From assembly GCF_036327775.1 (NCBI RefSeq), contig NZ_CP109598.1, forward strand, positions 1,116,001-1,180,000: a stretch of 64,000 nucleotides of DNA. Reading direction: 5' to 3'. Positions within the stretch are counted from its first letter, which is position 1. Each line of letters starts with the position of its first letter. Shown here piece by piece: positions 36,225-44,627 of the stretch. The notes below the pieces were generated by a model. The model did no database searches and had not been told where the DNA came from. It saw only the letters and a list, made by a program, of their open reading frames with translations. Source of the stretch: Streptomyces sp. NBC_01498 (lineage in GTDB: Bacteria; Actinomycetota; Actinomycetes; Streptomycetales; Streptomycetaceae). The translations under genes and the position numbers were made by a program.

Positions 36225-36592
36225 ACGGCCCACGGTAGGAACGGCGCCGGACGCCGGTATTGAAGAAAAGCGACAGGTCACGGGGGCGGGGGCCGGATCC
36301 GGTGCCCGCTGCCCCGCGGGCCCCCGCCGGGCGGGGCCGTACGTCGGCCAGCGAGGCGCCGCCGTCCCCCGGCGCCGTCCGACCGCGCCGCCGGGGTGCC
36401 GCCGGGGTGTCGCCGTGGTGTCGCCGACGCCGGTTTCCCCCCTGCGGGTCCCCCGCCGGGCGGGGCCGTACGTCGGCCAGCGAGGCGCCGCCGTCCCCCC
36501 GCGCCGTCCCCCCGCGCCGCCGACGCCCGCTTCTCCCCGCCACTCCCCCGCCGCACGCGCCCGGCACCCCCGCCACGTCACGCCGCCCTTCT
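36225..36592. repeat. non-coding gap with a 49-bp block duplicated 129 bp apart
   Basis: No gene is evident. Bases 36322-36370 and 36451-36499 are identical 49-bp blocks centred on GGGGCCGTACGTCGGCCAGC, with similar flanks (GCGGG(T)CCCC), so the whole 129-bp unit is a degenerate duplication. The GCC/CCG-rich sequence between them contains short reiterated runs. Confidence 0.75.
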
Positions 36593-36632
36593 GTGTCCGG
36601 CGTACAGCGACCGTGTCCGGCGTATAGCGGCC
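36593..36632 (+). promoter_or_regulatory. 20-bp tandem direct repeat before the second leader peptide
   Basis: GTGTCCGGCGTACAGCGACC (36593-36612) is followed directly by a copy with two changes (36613-36632). Two helical turns apart and 45 bp before the predicted -35, it is a good candidate for a regulator binding array for the second sulfonate operon. Confidence 0.5.
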
Positions 36633-36676
36633 GTACGAAGCCCTTGTTGCCGTACCGCCCATTCGGACCGGGACCC

Positions 36677-36706
36677 TTGCCCACGGCTTCCCGGCGCCGC
36701 TAGCTT
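36677..36706 (+). promoter_or_regulatory. predicted promoter of a leaderless transcript
   Basis: TTGCCC (36677-36682), 18 bp, then TAGCTT (36701-36706), with the leader ATG 7 nt beyond. The geometry is the same as at the first leader and predicts that transcription begins at or next to the ATG. Confidence 0.5.
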
Positions 36707-36713
36707 CGCGGAC

Positions 36714-36788
36714 ATGTCCGGATCCCAGCGGTTGAGCAGGCGACGCGCCGTCGACCTCATGCGCGTCGCGACCGCGCTCTGTAGCTGA
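36714..36788 (+). CDS. 24-aa Cys-containing leader peptide before the second sulfonate operon
   Basis: The ORF encodes MSGSQRLSRRRAVDLMRVAT then ALCS. LSRRRAVDLMRVATALC aligns with VSRRHVDLGRVSSAIC of the first leader, with the Cys codon second last before the stop. It lies 69 bp before the binding-protein gene, leaving room for only short hairpins. It probably lets cysteinyl-tRNA supply control this operon as well. No ribosome site is present. Confidence 0.8.
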   Translation: MSGSQRLSRRRAVDLMRVATALCS

Positions 36789-36857
36789 CCTCACGACCCC
36801 ATCCCCCTCACCCTCCCCCGTGACGGTCCCCGCACTTCAGAGAACCCGGGAACAGAC

Positions 36858-37955
36858 ATGCCCAGAGCACTTCGTGCTGCCCTGCTCGCCCTCGCACTGA
36901 CCGGATCGGCCGTGCTCACCGGCTGCGCCGGCACCACGGCCACCACCACCGCGTCCTCGAAGGACCTCTCCGCCGTCGGGATACCGGAGAAGGTGGACCG
37001 GGACACCGTGATCACCGTCGGCGCCCCGGAGACCCAGGTGGCGCTCCGGCTCTCCGGACAGATCGACAAGCTCCCCTTCACGGTGAAATGGGCCAATCTC
37101 AGCGGCGGTCCACAGTGCTCCGAGGCGTTCCGGGCCGACTCGCTGGATGTGTGCGCGGCGGCCGAGATCCCGTCGATCCACGCGCACTGGACCGGTCTCG
37201 ACACCAAGCTGGTGGCCGCCGCGTTCCGTACGGACCCGGTCAAGAACCCGATCTACGAGCTGGGAATCGCCCCGGGCGCGGACATCGACACCCTCGCCGA
37301 TCTGCGCGGCAAGAGGATCGCGTACAGCCCCGGCCAGGCCCAGGGCGCGCTCGTGCTGCGCATCCTCGCCAAGGCAGGGCTCACCAAGGAGGACGTGAAG
37401 CTGGTCGAGCTGCCCAGCACCGGGGACGTCTACCCCACCGCGCTCGGCGGCCGGCAGGTCGACGCGGCGCCGCTGGGCGGGGTCAACATCAAGCGGTATC
37501 CCGCGAAGTACGGCAAGGACGGCGGCAAGACCATCCCGCACGGGCTGCGCGACGACCCCAGCCATCTGTGGGTACCGACCGATTCGGTGAGTGACCCTCG
37601 GAAGGCCGCCGCCATCAGGGAGTTCGTGGCGTACTGGGCCAAGGCGGAGGTCTGGGTCGACACGCACCCGGAGGAGTGGATCGAGGGCTACTACGTGAAG
37701 GACCAGGGGCTGTCGCGCGAGGACGGCGAGTATCTGGTCAGGACCGCGGGCCACCCGGCCGTTCCCGGCGACTGGACGCGGACCATCGCCGACCAGCAGA
37801 AGACCGTGGACCTGCTGGCGAAGGAGACCGGCAGGGAGCCGTTCGACGCGGAGATCCTCTTCGACCGGCGGTACGAGAAGGCCGGCGCGGCGGCGATCGC
37901 GGGCACCGGCGCCGACACCACGGGTACCGGAGCGGGAACGGGGGGCGGCTCATGA
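36858..37955 (+). CDS. sulfonate/taurine/nitrate-type ABC binding lipoprotein
   Basis: A 365-aa lipoprotein (lipobox VLTGC, Cys near residue 22) of the NMT1/SsuA/TauA-like group: 'ITVGAPETQVALRLSGQIDKLPFTVKWANLSGG', 'LADLRGKRIAYSPGQAQGALVLRIL' and 'PLGGVNIKRY'. The tail is a Gly/Thr linker (GADTTGTGAGTGGGS). The preceding Cys leader and location suggest an organosulfur substrate. It is only distantly similar to the SsuA in this window. It overlaps the permease by 4 bp. Confidence 0.88.
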   Translation: MPRALRAALLALALTGSAVLTGCAGTTATTTASSKDLSAVGIPEKVDRDTVITVGAPETQVALRLSGQIDKLPFTVKWANLSGGPQCSEAFRADSLDVCAAAEIPSIHAHWTGLDTKLVAAAFRTDPVKNPIYELGIAPGADIDTLADLRGKRIAYSPGQAQGALVLRILAKAGLTKEDVKLVELPSTGDVYPTALGGRQVDAAPLGGVNIKRYPAKYGKDGGKTIPHGLRDDPSHLWVPTDSVSDPRKAAAIREFVAYWAKAEVWVDTHPEEWIEGYYVKDQGLSREDGEYLVRTAGHPAVPGDWTRTIADQQKTVDLLAKETGREPFDAEILFDRRYEKAGAAAIAGTGADTTGTGAGTGGGS

Positions 37956-38833
37956 GCGCCGGGACCGCCGAACAGGTTCCCCTGGCCGAGGCCGCGTCGA
38001 CGGTCGGGGCCACCGGGATCAGCGGCGGCCGTGCCACCCCCGGACGGCTCCGGCCGCGCCGCCGGCTCGGTCCGGGCCGCCCCGTACCGTACGGCTGGGC
38101 ACTCGGCCCGCTGCTGCTGCTCGTCGTCTGGTCGGCGGGCTCCGCCACCGGTCTGATCGACGCCCGCAATCTCTCCGCCCCCTGGACCGTGGTGACGACG
38201 GCGGGCGAGCTGACCGGGAACGGCCGCCTCCCGTCCAACCTCGCCACCTCGGCCCAACGCGCCGCGCTGGGCCTGGTGTTCGGCACCCTGGCGGGACTGG
38301 TCCTGGCACTGGTGTCGGGCCTCAGCAGGATCGCCGAGGGCGTGATCGACGGCCCGGTGCAGATCAAGCGCGCCATCCCGTCGCTCGCCCTGATCCCGCT
38401 GCTGATCCTGTGGTTCGGCATCGGCGAGACCATGAAGGTGATCACGATCGCCCTCGGCGTCTTCGTGCCCGTCTACATCCACACCCACAACGGGCTGCGC
38501 ACCATCGACACCCGCCACGTGGAACTGGCCGAGACGGTCGGGCTGAGCCGTACGGCGTTCCTGCGCCATGTCGTCCTGCCGGGCGCGCTGCCCGGTTTCC
38601 TGCTGGGCATGCGGTTCGCGGTGACCGGCGCCTGGCTGGCCCTGGTGGTGGTCGAGCAGGTCAACGCGACCAGCGGGATCGGCTACATGATGGAGCTGGC
38701 CCGGACGTACGGGCAGACCGATGTCATCGTCGTCGGTCTGGTCGTGTACGGGCTCCTCGGACTCCTCTCCGACGCGCTGGTCCGTCTCGTCGAACGGAGG
38801 GCACTGTCATGGCGGCGCACCCTGGCGGGCTGA
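37952..38833 (+). CDS. ABC transporter permease (sulfonate/taurine type)
   Basis: A 293-aa permease with ~55 hydrophilic N-terminal residues, about six membrane helices and the EAA motif 'VELAETVGLSRTAFLRHVVLPGALPG'. It forms an importer with the upstream binding protein and downstream ATPase. The ATG overlaps the previous stop. Confidence 0.9.
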   Translation: MSAGTAEQVPLAEAASTVGATGISGGRATPGRLRPRRRLGPGRPVPYGWALGPLLLLVVWSAGSATGLIDARNLSAPWTVVTTAGELTGNGRLPSNLATSAQRAALGLVFGTLAGLVLALVSGLSRIAEGVIDGPVQIKRAIPSLALIPLLILWFGIGETMKVITIALGVFVPVYIHTHNGLRTIDTRHVELAETVGLSRTAFLRHVVLPGALPGFLLGMRFAVTGAWLALVVVEQVNATSGIGYMMELARTYGQTDVIVVGLVVYGLLGLLSDALVRLVERRALSWRRTLAG

Positions 38834-39555
38834 CCGCCGACCGGCCGGGCCCGGTGACCGGCGCCGTACGGATCACGGACCTGGTCCGTTCGTTCGGGGA
38901 GCGCCGGGTCCTCGACGGGCTCGATCTCGACCTCGGCGCGGGCGAGTTCGTCGCGCTGCTCGGCCGCAGCGGCTCCGGCAAGAGCACGCTCCTGCGCGCG
39001 GTCGCCGGTCTCGACCACGACGTCACGGGCAGCGGCGGCATCTGCTCCCCCGAGCCGGTGTCCGTGGTGTTCCAGGACGCCCGGCTGCTGCCGTGGAAGC
39101 GGGTGCTGGACAACGTCGTCCTCGGTCTTGACGGGCCGGACCCGGTGGGGCGCGGCCGGTCCGCGCTCGCCGAAGTCGGCCTGGCGGGGCGGGAGAAGGC
39201 GTGGCCGGTCGAGCTGTCCGGCGGTGAGCAGCAGCGCGTGTCGCTGGCCCGGTCGCTGGTGCGTGAACCGGGACTGCTGCTCGCCGACGAGCCGTTCGGC
39301 GCGCTGGACGCGCTGACCCGGATCCGGATGCACGGACTGCTGCGCCGGCTGTGCGCCACCCACCGCCCGGCGGTGCTGCTGGTGACGCACGACGTGGACG
39401 AGGCGATCGCGCTGGCGGACCGGGTGGTGGTTCTCGACGAGGGCCGGATCGCCGCCGATGTCCCGGTGGACCTGCCCGCGCCCCGCGCCCACGCCGGTCC
39501 CGCCCACGCCGCGCTGCGGAAGCGGCTGCTGGGTGAGCTGGGGGTGGAGCCGTAA
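38809..39555 (+). CDS. ABC transporter ATP-binding protein (sulfonate/taurine type)
   Basis: A 248-aa ATPase. Walker A is GRSGSGKST (52-60), signature LSGGEQQRV, Walker B LLLADEPF, and H-loop VTHDVDEA. The ATG has CGGAGGG upstream and lies within the permease 3' end (25-bp overlap). The operon ends here, at a long hairpin. Confidence 0.9.
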   Translation: MAAHPGGLTADRPGPVTGAVRITDLVRSFGERRVLDGLDLDLGAGEFVALLGRSGSGKSTLLRAVAGLDHDVTGSGGICSPEPVSVVFQDARLLPWKRVLDNVVLGLDGPDPVGRGRSALAEVGLAGREKAWPVELSGGEQQRVSLARSLVREPGLLLADEPFGALDALTRIRMHGLLRRLCATHRPAVLLVTHDVDEAIALADRVVVLDEGRIAADVPVDLPAPRAHAGPAHAALRKRLLGELGVEP

Positions 39556-39573
39556 CCCCCGCCCGTCCACGAC

Positions 39574-39630
39574 AGCGCCACCCCCGCCCGCCACGGGACT
39601 CGGGTCCGTACGGCGGCCGGGGGCGGCGCT
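39574..39630. terminator. long-arm hairpin between convergent genes
   Basis: AGCGCCACCCCCG (39574-39586) pairs with CGGGGGCGGCGCT (39618-39630), 12 of 13 positions, around a 31-nt loop that can itself fold (ACGG...CCGT). It sits between the transporter operon stop and the convergent toxin-like gene. Confidence 0.5.
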
Positions 39631-39679
39631 CGGGAATGACCGGGCAGGGGCCCGCGAACAGGGGGCCGGCGGGCGGGGT

Positions 39680-40396
39680 CTAGCGAACCGCGTCGGCGAG
39701 GGGCGCGCGGAACTTGTCGTTGGTCCGGCAGCCCAGGGTGTCGTAGGTGTTGACCTTGGTCGCCGGGTCGGTCTTGACCAGGCGGTACTTGCACGCCTGC
39801 TTGATGAACCGGCCGTCGATGCCGCCGGGGAAGTCGATCTCCTTGTTCCACAGGAAGGGCGACTCGTAGCGGTTCAGCGCGGCCGTCGCGTTGACGTCGA
39901 TGCCGCCGGGGGCCTCGATCTCGTACACCCAGCCGGTCTTCGCGGCGCCGTAGGTGGCGAACTTCTTCGCGACCCACTCCTCACAGCTGGTGCTGACGTG
40001 GGCGCTGTCCTGGCCGCCGCCCTTGACGATGTACTCGGCCAGCGGCACCATCGCGTCGCCGCGCGGGGTGAAGCCCCGGTCGAACAGGTCCGCCACGTTC
40101 TCGCGCGTGTCGCCCCGCCAGAGCGTGTTCGTGTCGTCGCGCCACTGCCAGCGCTCGGTCCCGGCGGTCCGGCGGACGGTGTCCGCGATCATCGGGTTGG
40201 TCGTCGTACGCCACCAGTCCCAGGAGCGGAACGGGACGACCGGGCCGCAGGGGCCGGTGTCGGGGGTGGGGGCGACGACGGGGGCCTGCGCCGGGATCGG
40301 GAGCGGGCTGGCGGGGGCCGCCGACGCGGCGGCCGGGGCGAGCGCGGTGGTGGCGAGCGAGGCGGTGGCGAGGACCCGCAGAGCGGCCTTCAGCAT
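39680..40396 (-). CDS. secreted pierisin/scabin-like ADP-ribosyltransferase
   Basis: A 238-aa secreted mono-ADP-ribosyltransferase of the R-S-E class; an in-frame GTG gives 241 aa. A signal peptide (LKAALRVLATASLATTALAPAAASA) and Pro-rich linker lead into the catalytic domain. From the longer numbering: R97 (LWRGDTR), S138-T139-S140 (the STS motif), and E189 in WNKEIDFPGGI. The DNA-guanine-modifying group (pierisin, scabin, the S. coelicolor homologue) has QxE at the last motif; here it is N187-K-E189. The target is most likely nucleic acid or nucleoside. No immunity gene is obvious. Confidence 0.83.
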   Translation of the reverse strand: MLKAALRVLATASLATTALAPAAASAAPASPLPIPAQAPVVAPTPDTGPCGPVVPFRSWDWWRTTTNPMIADTVRRTAGTERWQWRDDTNTLWRGDTRENVADLFDRGFTPRGDAMVPLAEYIVKGGGQDSAHVSTSCEEWVAKKFATYGAAKTGWVYEIEAPGGIDVNATAALNRYESPFLWNKEIDFPGGIDGRFIKQACKYRLVKTDPATKVNTYDTLGCRTNDKFRAPLADAVR

Positions 40397-40433
40397 GAGG
40401 AGCACCCATCAGTCGATCAACGTGACGGGGCCC

Positions 40434-40439
40434 TTTATA
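40434..40439 (-). promoter_or_regulatory. TATAAA -10 candidate before the ADP-ribosyltransferase
   Basis: On the minus strand GTTATAAAGG stands out in GC-rich surroundings, 38 bp before the ATG. No clear -35 is visible. The 40397-40526 gap otherwise holds nothing recognised. Confidence 0.4.
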
Positions 40440-40526
40440 ACGGTGCGCACGCGGCATATCGGGCGTGGCGCCGATGATCCACCCGAATGGTCGGCTCCGG
40501 GCGGGCAGCGTGCGGCGCGGACCGGG

Positions 40527-40901
40527 TCAGGTCCCCCGCTCCGGGGTGAAGACCGTGCCCTGGTGGAAGTGGAGGAGCCAGCGTTCGCCGGTGCGGGTCC
40601 ACACCGAACTGCGGTGCGCCCAGATCCCCTTGTACTCGGTCTCGAAGGTCAGCAGCACCACGCGCGGGGCGAGTTCGACGCCCTTCATCCCGGAGGTGGT
40701 GATGGGCCGGCCCGAGGACACGTACTCGGCGGTGAGCGTCGCGACGATGGCCTCCCGGTCCCAGGTCCGGCCGGTGACGCTGACGCCGGTGAAGTCCTGG
40801 TGGAGGAGTTCCCCGATCAGCTCGGCCGACGAGCGGACGACGGGGTCGAGCAGCCGCAGTTCGGCCTCGATGGCCGCGACGACGGCGGGGGTCTCAGCCA
40901 C
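40527..40901 (-). CDS. NTF2-like (DUF4440 type) protein
   Basis: A 124-aa small alpha+beta barrel protein: 'AAIEAELRLLDPVVRSSAELIGELLHQDFTGVSVTGRTWDREAIVATL' and the terminal 'WTRTGERWLLHFHQGTVF'. These folds bind or hydrolyse small molecules, or act as accessory domains. It overlaps the DUF1697 gene by 8 bp, so the two are translated together. Function unknown. Confidence 0.82.
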   Translation of the reverse strand: MAETPAVVAAIEAELRLLDPVVRSSAELIGELLHQDFTGVSVTGRTWDREAIVATLTAEYVSSGRPITTSGMKGVELAPRVVLLTFETEYKGIWAHRSSVWTRTGERWLLHFHQGTVFTPERGT

Positions 40902-41448
40902 GGGTCAGCTCCGCCATCTTGACGACGGTGTTCCAGTTGCGGGTGGTGGCGACGAGCCCCTTGGTGGTACGGGGCCGGGACAGCGTCTCGGCGAGCTTGG
41001 AGCGGCCGATGCCGTCGGGGGCGTACAGGTACAAGACCCGGTCGCCGAGCCGGAACTCCTCGGGCAGGAACGCCTTCCGGTCGATCCCGGCGAAGCGTTC
41101 GGGTGCCACCGTCGCGGAGTAGTACGTGACGTGGAGCTGCTTGCCCTGGAGGTCGGCGGCCGGGAACGGGCACTCGTCCACCACCGCTCGCAGATGGGCG
41201 GCGTCGCGCACCAGACACTCGACGGGGAAGCCGAACGTCTCGTGGATGGCGTCGACGAGGGAGGCCGCCAGCGTGGTCTCGTCGGCGCCGCCGGTGTCGG
41301 TGAAGACGGCGTTGCCGCTCTGGAGGTAGGTGGCAACGTCGCGGTGGCCGAGGCCGGTGAGTACGTCGCGCAGCGCCGCCATGGGGACCTTGCGGCTGCC
41401 GCCGACGTTGATGCCGCGCAGCAGGGCCCCGTACCTGGTCGTCGTCAT
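40894..41448 (-). CDS. DUF1697 family protein
   Basis: A 184-aa protein starting 'YGALLRGINVGGSRKVPMAALRDVLTGLG', the DUF1697 hallmark, with 'VATYLQSGNAVF' and the C-terminal 'RNWNTVVKMAEL'. Function unknown in the family. The ATG at 41448 is chosen over longer reading because of the conserved beginning. A terminator hairpin of the upstream protease lies just before it. Confidence 0.88.
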   Translation of the reverse strand: MTTTRYGALLRGINVGGSRKVPMAALRDVLTGLGHRDVATYLQSGNAVFTDTGGADETTLAASLVDAIHETFGFPVECLVRDAAHLRAVVDECPFPAADLQGKQLHVTYYSATVAPERFAGIDRKAFLPEEFRLGDRVLYLYAPDGIGRSKLAETLSRPRTTKGLVATTRNWNTVVKMAELTRG

Positions 41449-41501
41449 GGGCCCACGATAGGGCGGCGGGTGCCCGCGGGAGCGGTCCGGCATGCGGGCG
41501 G

Positions 41502-41544
41502 GGGCGGTCGTCGCGCCCCGTGGGGGAGGGAGCGACGACCGCCC
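41502..41544 (-). terminator. 13-bp hairpin after the subtilase
   Basis: GGGCGGTCGTCGC (41502-41514) and GCGACGACCGCCC (41532-41544) are perfect inverted repeats with a 17-nt loop, 19 bp from the subtilase stop. Confidence 0.7.
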
Positions 41545-41562
41545 GTCCGTGGCGGGACCGGG

Positions 41563-42771
41563 TTACTCGACGACCTTCAGCAGCTTGTTCGCGGTGCCCG
41601 CGGTGGCGTTGCTGATGGCGTCCGGTGTGGCGCCCGCGGTCAGGGCGGCGGCGACGTCGGCCGGTGCGGCGTCGGGGTGTCCGGCCAGGTACACCGCGGC
41701 GGCGCCGACGACATGGGGGGTCGCCATGGACGTGCCGGAGATGGTGTTGGTGCCGGTGTCGCTGTCGTTCCAGGTCGACGTGATCTCGGAGCCCGGGGCG
41801 TAGATGTCCACGAGGGAGCCGTAGTTGGAGAAGTACGACTGCTCGTCGTCCACGGTCGAGGAGGCGACCGTGATGGCCTCCTCGACGCGCGCCGGGGACT
41901 TGGTGCTCGCGTCGGTGGTCTCGTTGCCGGCCGCGACACCGAAGGTGACGCCGGAGGCGATGGCGGCGCGGACGGCCTCGTCCAGCGCCGGGTCGGCGCC
42001 GCCGCCCAGGCTCATGTTGGCGACGGAGGGGCCGGAGTGGTTGGCGGTCACCCAGTCGATACCGGCGACGACCTGCTCGGTGGTGCCGTTGCCCGTGTCG
42101 TCCAGGACGCGGACGGCGACGATGTTCGCCTTCTTGGCGACGCCGTGCGCCGCGCCCGCGACGGTGCCGGCGACGTGCGTGCCGTGGCCGTTGCCGTCGT
42201 CGGCGACGTTGTCGTTGTCGATCGCGTCGAAGCCGTGGCTGGCGCGGCCCTCGAAGTCGGCGTGGCTGACGCGGACCCCGGTGTCGATGACGTAGGCGGT
42301 GACGCCCGCGCCCGCGCTGTCCGGGTAGGTGTAGGCGTTGTCACCGGCGGTCGCGGTCTGGTCGATCCGGTCCAGGCCCCAGGACGGCGGGGCGGTCTGG
42401 GTGGCGTCGATCGAGAAGGTCTTGTTCTGGACGACCTTGGAGACGGCCGGGTCGGCGGCGAGGCGCTTGGCCTCGGTCTCGGTGAGGCCGCTGGCCGAGA
42501 AGCCCTTGATGGCGGCGCTGTAGCTGCGGTTGAGCTTCCCGCCGTACTCGGCGGCGAGGTCCTTCTTGTCGGCCTTGGCACCGGCCTTCTGGTCCAGCAT
42601 CACGATGTAGCTGCCCGCGACGGCGCCCTTGGCGTCGGCGCCGTACACCGTGCCGAGGGGGGTGGCCGCGCCCGCCGTGGGGGCGGCGAAGGCGGTGATA
42701 CCGGCCACGGCCGCGACGGCGGTTATCGCTGCGGTGAGTCTCGTCCGGGTGGCGCGCTTGTATGTGGTCAT
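41563..42771 (-). CDS. secreted subtilisin-like S8 serine protease
   Basis: A 402-aa prepro-subtilase. Signal peptide to about residue 36, I9 inhibitor prodomain (about 54-123, 'GSYIVMLDQKAG'), and catalytic domain with D163 (VIDTG), H196 (GHGTH), oxyanion N283 (AAGNE) and S348 (GTSMATPH). It resembles proteinase-K-type extracellular enzymes of actinomycetes. The ATG at 42771 has GAGGAG upstream, while a longer version adds 8 residues. It ends shortly after the catalytic domain. Confidence 0.93.
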   Translation of the reverse strand: MTTYKRATRTRLTAAITAVAAVAGITAFAAPTAGAATPLGTVYGADAKGAVAGSYIVMLDQKAGAKADKKDLAAEYGGKLNRSYSAAIKGFSASGLTETEAKRLAADPAVSKVVQNKTFSIDATQTAPPSWGLDRIDQTATAGDNAYTYPDSAGAGVTAYVIDTGVRVSHADFEGRASHGFDAIDNDNVADDGNGHGTHVAGTVAGAAHGVAKKANIVAVRVLDDTGNGTTEQVVAGIDWVTANHSGPSVANMSLGGGADPALDEAVRAAIASGVTFGVAAGNETTDASTKSPARVEEAITVASSTVDDEQSYFSNYGSLVDIYAPGSEITSTWNDSDTGTNTISGTSMATPHVVGAAAVYLAGHPDAAPADVAAALTAGATPDAISNATAGTANKLLKVVE

Positions 42772-43371
42772 GAAGAGGGTTCTCCTCGTGAGCATGTGTG
42801 GGGGGATGCTCGCCGCACGAACACGTTCGGCGGGCTGAGTCGAAACCCTGGCTGATTGTCGCGCTCAGATCAAGACCTTCTGGCTGCCGCTATTTATCAA
42901 ACAACTCTTCATAATCCGGAACCGGACACCGCCTTCCCCCGGACACGGCACCTCCGACGCCTGTGCGTAGCACGTGAGTTGTACGAGCCTTCGATCCCTC
43001 TTGCCGGAAATGCGACCCGGCCCGGGGCGGGGCGGACGGACACCTTCCGGGTCACCGGAGAGCGGTACGAGACGGCCGGATTCCGACCGTGCGAGGAGCC
43101 CACGACCGGACGAACAGCCTCCGGCCGTAAGGAAAACGGGGGTATGGGGGTACAGGGGTACGGGGAGCCTTCGGCCGTACGGGGAAGCCCTCGTACGGGG
43201 AGCCCTCGGCCGTACGCGGAACCGGTGACCGTACGAGGACCCGGCCGGTGGCCGTACGGGGATACGGCGACCGTACGGGGAACCGGCCGGGGTCCCGCAG
43301 CCGTGCCGCTGGACCCCGGCCCGTACGCCGGACGTCCGGCGCCGGACGTCGCCCGCGCCGGTCGTGGCAGG
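42772..43371. repeat. gap with AT-rich promoter zone and GTACGGGGA repeats
   Basis: Bases 42885-42925 are AT-rich for this genome (on the minus strand GTTGTTTGATAAATAG) and likely contain the subtilase promoter. Further upstream, 43141-43290 is a degenerate array built on CCGTACGGGGA/CGTACGGGGAGCC, about ten imperfect occurrences separated by 10-30 bp. It is too irregular to be CRISPR, and its core is the palindrome CCGTACGG. No gene is evident. Confidence 0.6.
43331..43350 (-). terminator. 20-bp perfect palindrome after the glycosyltransferase
   Basis: GACGTCCGGCGCCGGACGTC is a perfect palindrome 22 bp beyond the glycosyltransferase stop. A second palindrome, GCCGGACGTCCGGC, overlaps it at 43327-43340. 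A terminator hairpin or protein site. Confidence 0.5.
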
Positions 43372-44589
43372 TCAGGCGTCGCGCGCCACCGGCCGCGCCG
43401 GCAGCGCGGACTCGATGATGTCGGCGGCCTGCCGGGCGCCGCCCTCCTTGGCCATCTCCTGCCTGATCTCCTCGCCCCTGCGCGCGACACCGGGGTCCGC
43501 CACCAGCGCGGTGACCGCCTCGCGCAGCGCGTCCGCCGTCGCCTCCTCCATGGAGAGTTTCCGGGCGACGCCGAGCCCCACGAGCGTGTCGGCGTTGCCG
43601 AACTGGTCGACGGCCAGCGGTACGGCGACCATCGGCGTACCGGTGGCGAGTCCCTCCTGACTGCCGCCCGCGCCCGCGTGGGTGATGAACGCGTCGGCCT
43701 TCCTGAGGATGTCGAGCTGCGGCACCCAGGAGCGGACCTCGATGTTGCCGGGTACCGCGCCCAGTTCGGACGGATCGACGAACGCGCCGATCTGGAGGAC
43801 GACATGCCAGCCGGGCAGCTCGCCGAACGCCTCGACACAGGCGCGGTAGAACGCGGGCTGCTTGGTGTTGGCCGAACCGAGCGAGACCAGCAGCACCTTC
43901 CCGGCCCCGGCCGGCCGCTCCCACTCCCCCTGGTCGGCCCGCTCCCCCTGGCACGCGCCGACGAAGGTGTAGACGGACTCGTCGACGCGATCGGCGAAGA
44001 GCTGGAGCGCCCGGGGAATCAGCACGATCGCCCGATCGGGATGGATGACGAAGCGGTCCATGGGAAGGTCCATGCCGTTCTCGTCCAGCCACGCCTGGAA
44101 GCGGGCGAGGTACGCGCGCCCCCGCTCGGACTCGGCGAGCCGGGCGCCCATCGGGGCGGCGACCTCCTCGTCGTACCCCTCCCAGGCCACCATGTTCGGT
44201 GAGAGCTGGAGGTACGGAACGCCCCACCGGCGGGCCAGGACCGGCGCCGGGTAGGACGTGATGTCGCTGATGACGAGATCGGGGAGATCACCCTCGAACG
44301 CCTCCGCCAGCCGGGGCAGCGACTGCATCCCGTCGGCGAGGAACGGCTCCAGACTGTCGATCATTTCGGTGCCCCAGGCGTCGGGGTCGTCGTCCATCGG
44401 CAGGGTGGAGGTGTAGATCACCGGCTCGGCCCCGGTGGTGGCGATCTTCTCGGCGAAGGAGGCGGGGATCGCGTAGCTGACGCGGTGCCCCCGGGCGACG
44501 AGTTCCCGGATGACTTCGAGACTCGGGTTCACATGCCCGTGGGCGGCGATGGAGAACATGGCGATATGGGCACGTGCGGGTGTGGTCAT
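43372..44589 (-). CDS. macrolide-type UDP-glycosyltransferase
   Basis: A 405-aa GT-B family-1 glycosyltransferase of the MGT/OleD kind, which inactivates macrolides by adding a sugar. It begins '[28 protein letters not shown]' with the catalytic His (AHGHVNP), and has the donor-binding region '[51 protein letters not shown]'. Length fits. The native acceptor cannot be read from sequence; self-protection or resistance is possible. A perfect palindrome lies 25 bp upstream. Confidence 0.92.
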   Translation of the reverse strand: MTTPARAHIAMFSIAAHGHVNPSLEVIRELVARGHRVSYAIPASFAEKIATTGAEPVIYTSTLPMDDDPDAWGTEMIDSLEPFLADGMQSLPRLAEAFEGDLPDLVISDITSYPAPVLARRWGVPYLQLSPNMVAWEGYDEEVAAPMGARLAESERGRAYLARFQAWLDENGMDLPMDRFVIHPDRAIVLIPRALQLFADRVDESVYTFVGACQGERADQGEWERPAGAGKVLLVSLGSANTKQPAFYRACVEAFGELPGWHVVLQIGAFVDPSELGAVPGNIEVRSWVPQLDILRKADAFITHAGAGGSQEGLATGTPMVAVPLAVDQFGNADTLVGLGVARKLSMEEATADALREAVTALVADPGVARRGEEIRQEMAKEGGARQAADIIESALPARPVARDA

Positions 44590-44613
44590 GCGACCACCGT
44601 AACATTGAGCGAG

Positions 44614-44627
44614 ACGAGACGTCTCGT
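44614..44627. promoter_or_regulatory. ACGAGACGTCTCGT palindrome, TetR-like operator
   Basis: A perfect 14-bp palindrome 25 bp before the glycosyltransferase ATG, flanked by TTGA (44605) and TCAA (44628). It resembles TetR-family operators (AACGAGACG.CTCGTT type) and would overlay the promoter of the gene on the minus strand. No TetR gene is in the window. Confidence 0.55.

Noticed and set aside
36234..36600. Small genes in the GC-rich gap
   Set aside because: The open frames are Arg/Pro/Gly-only and arise from the duplicated CCGCC-rich DNA; no start context.
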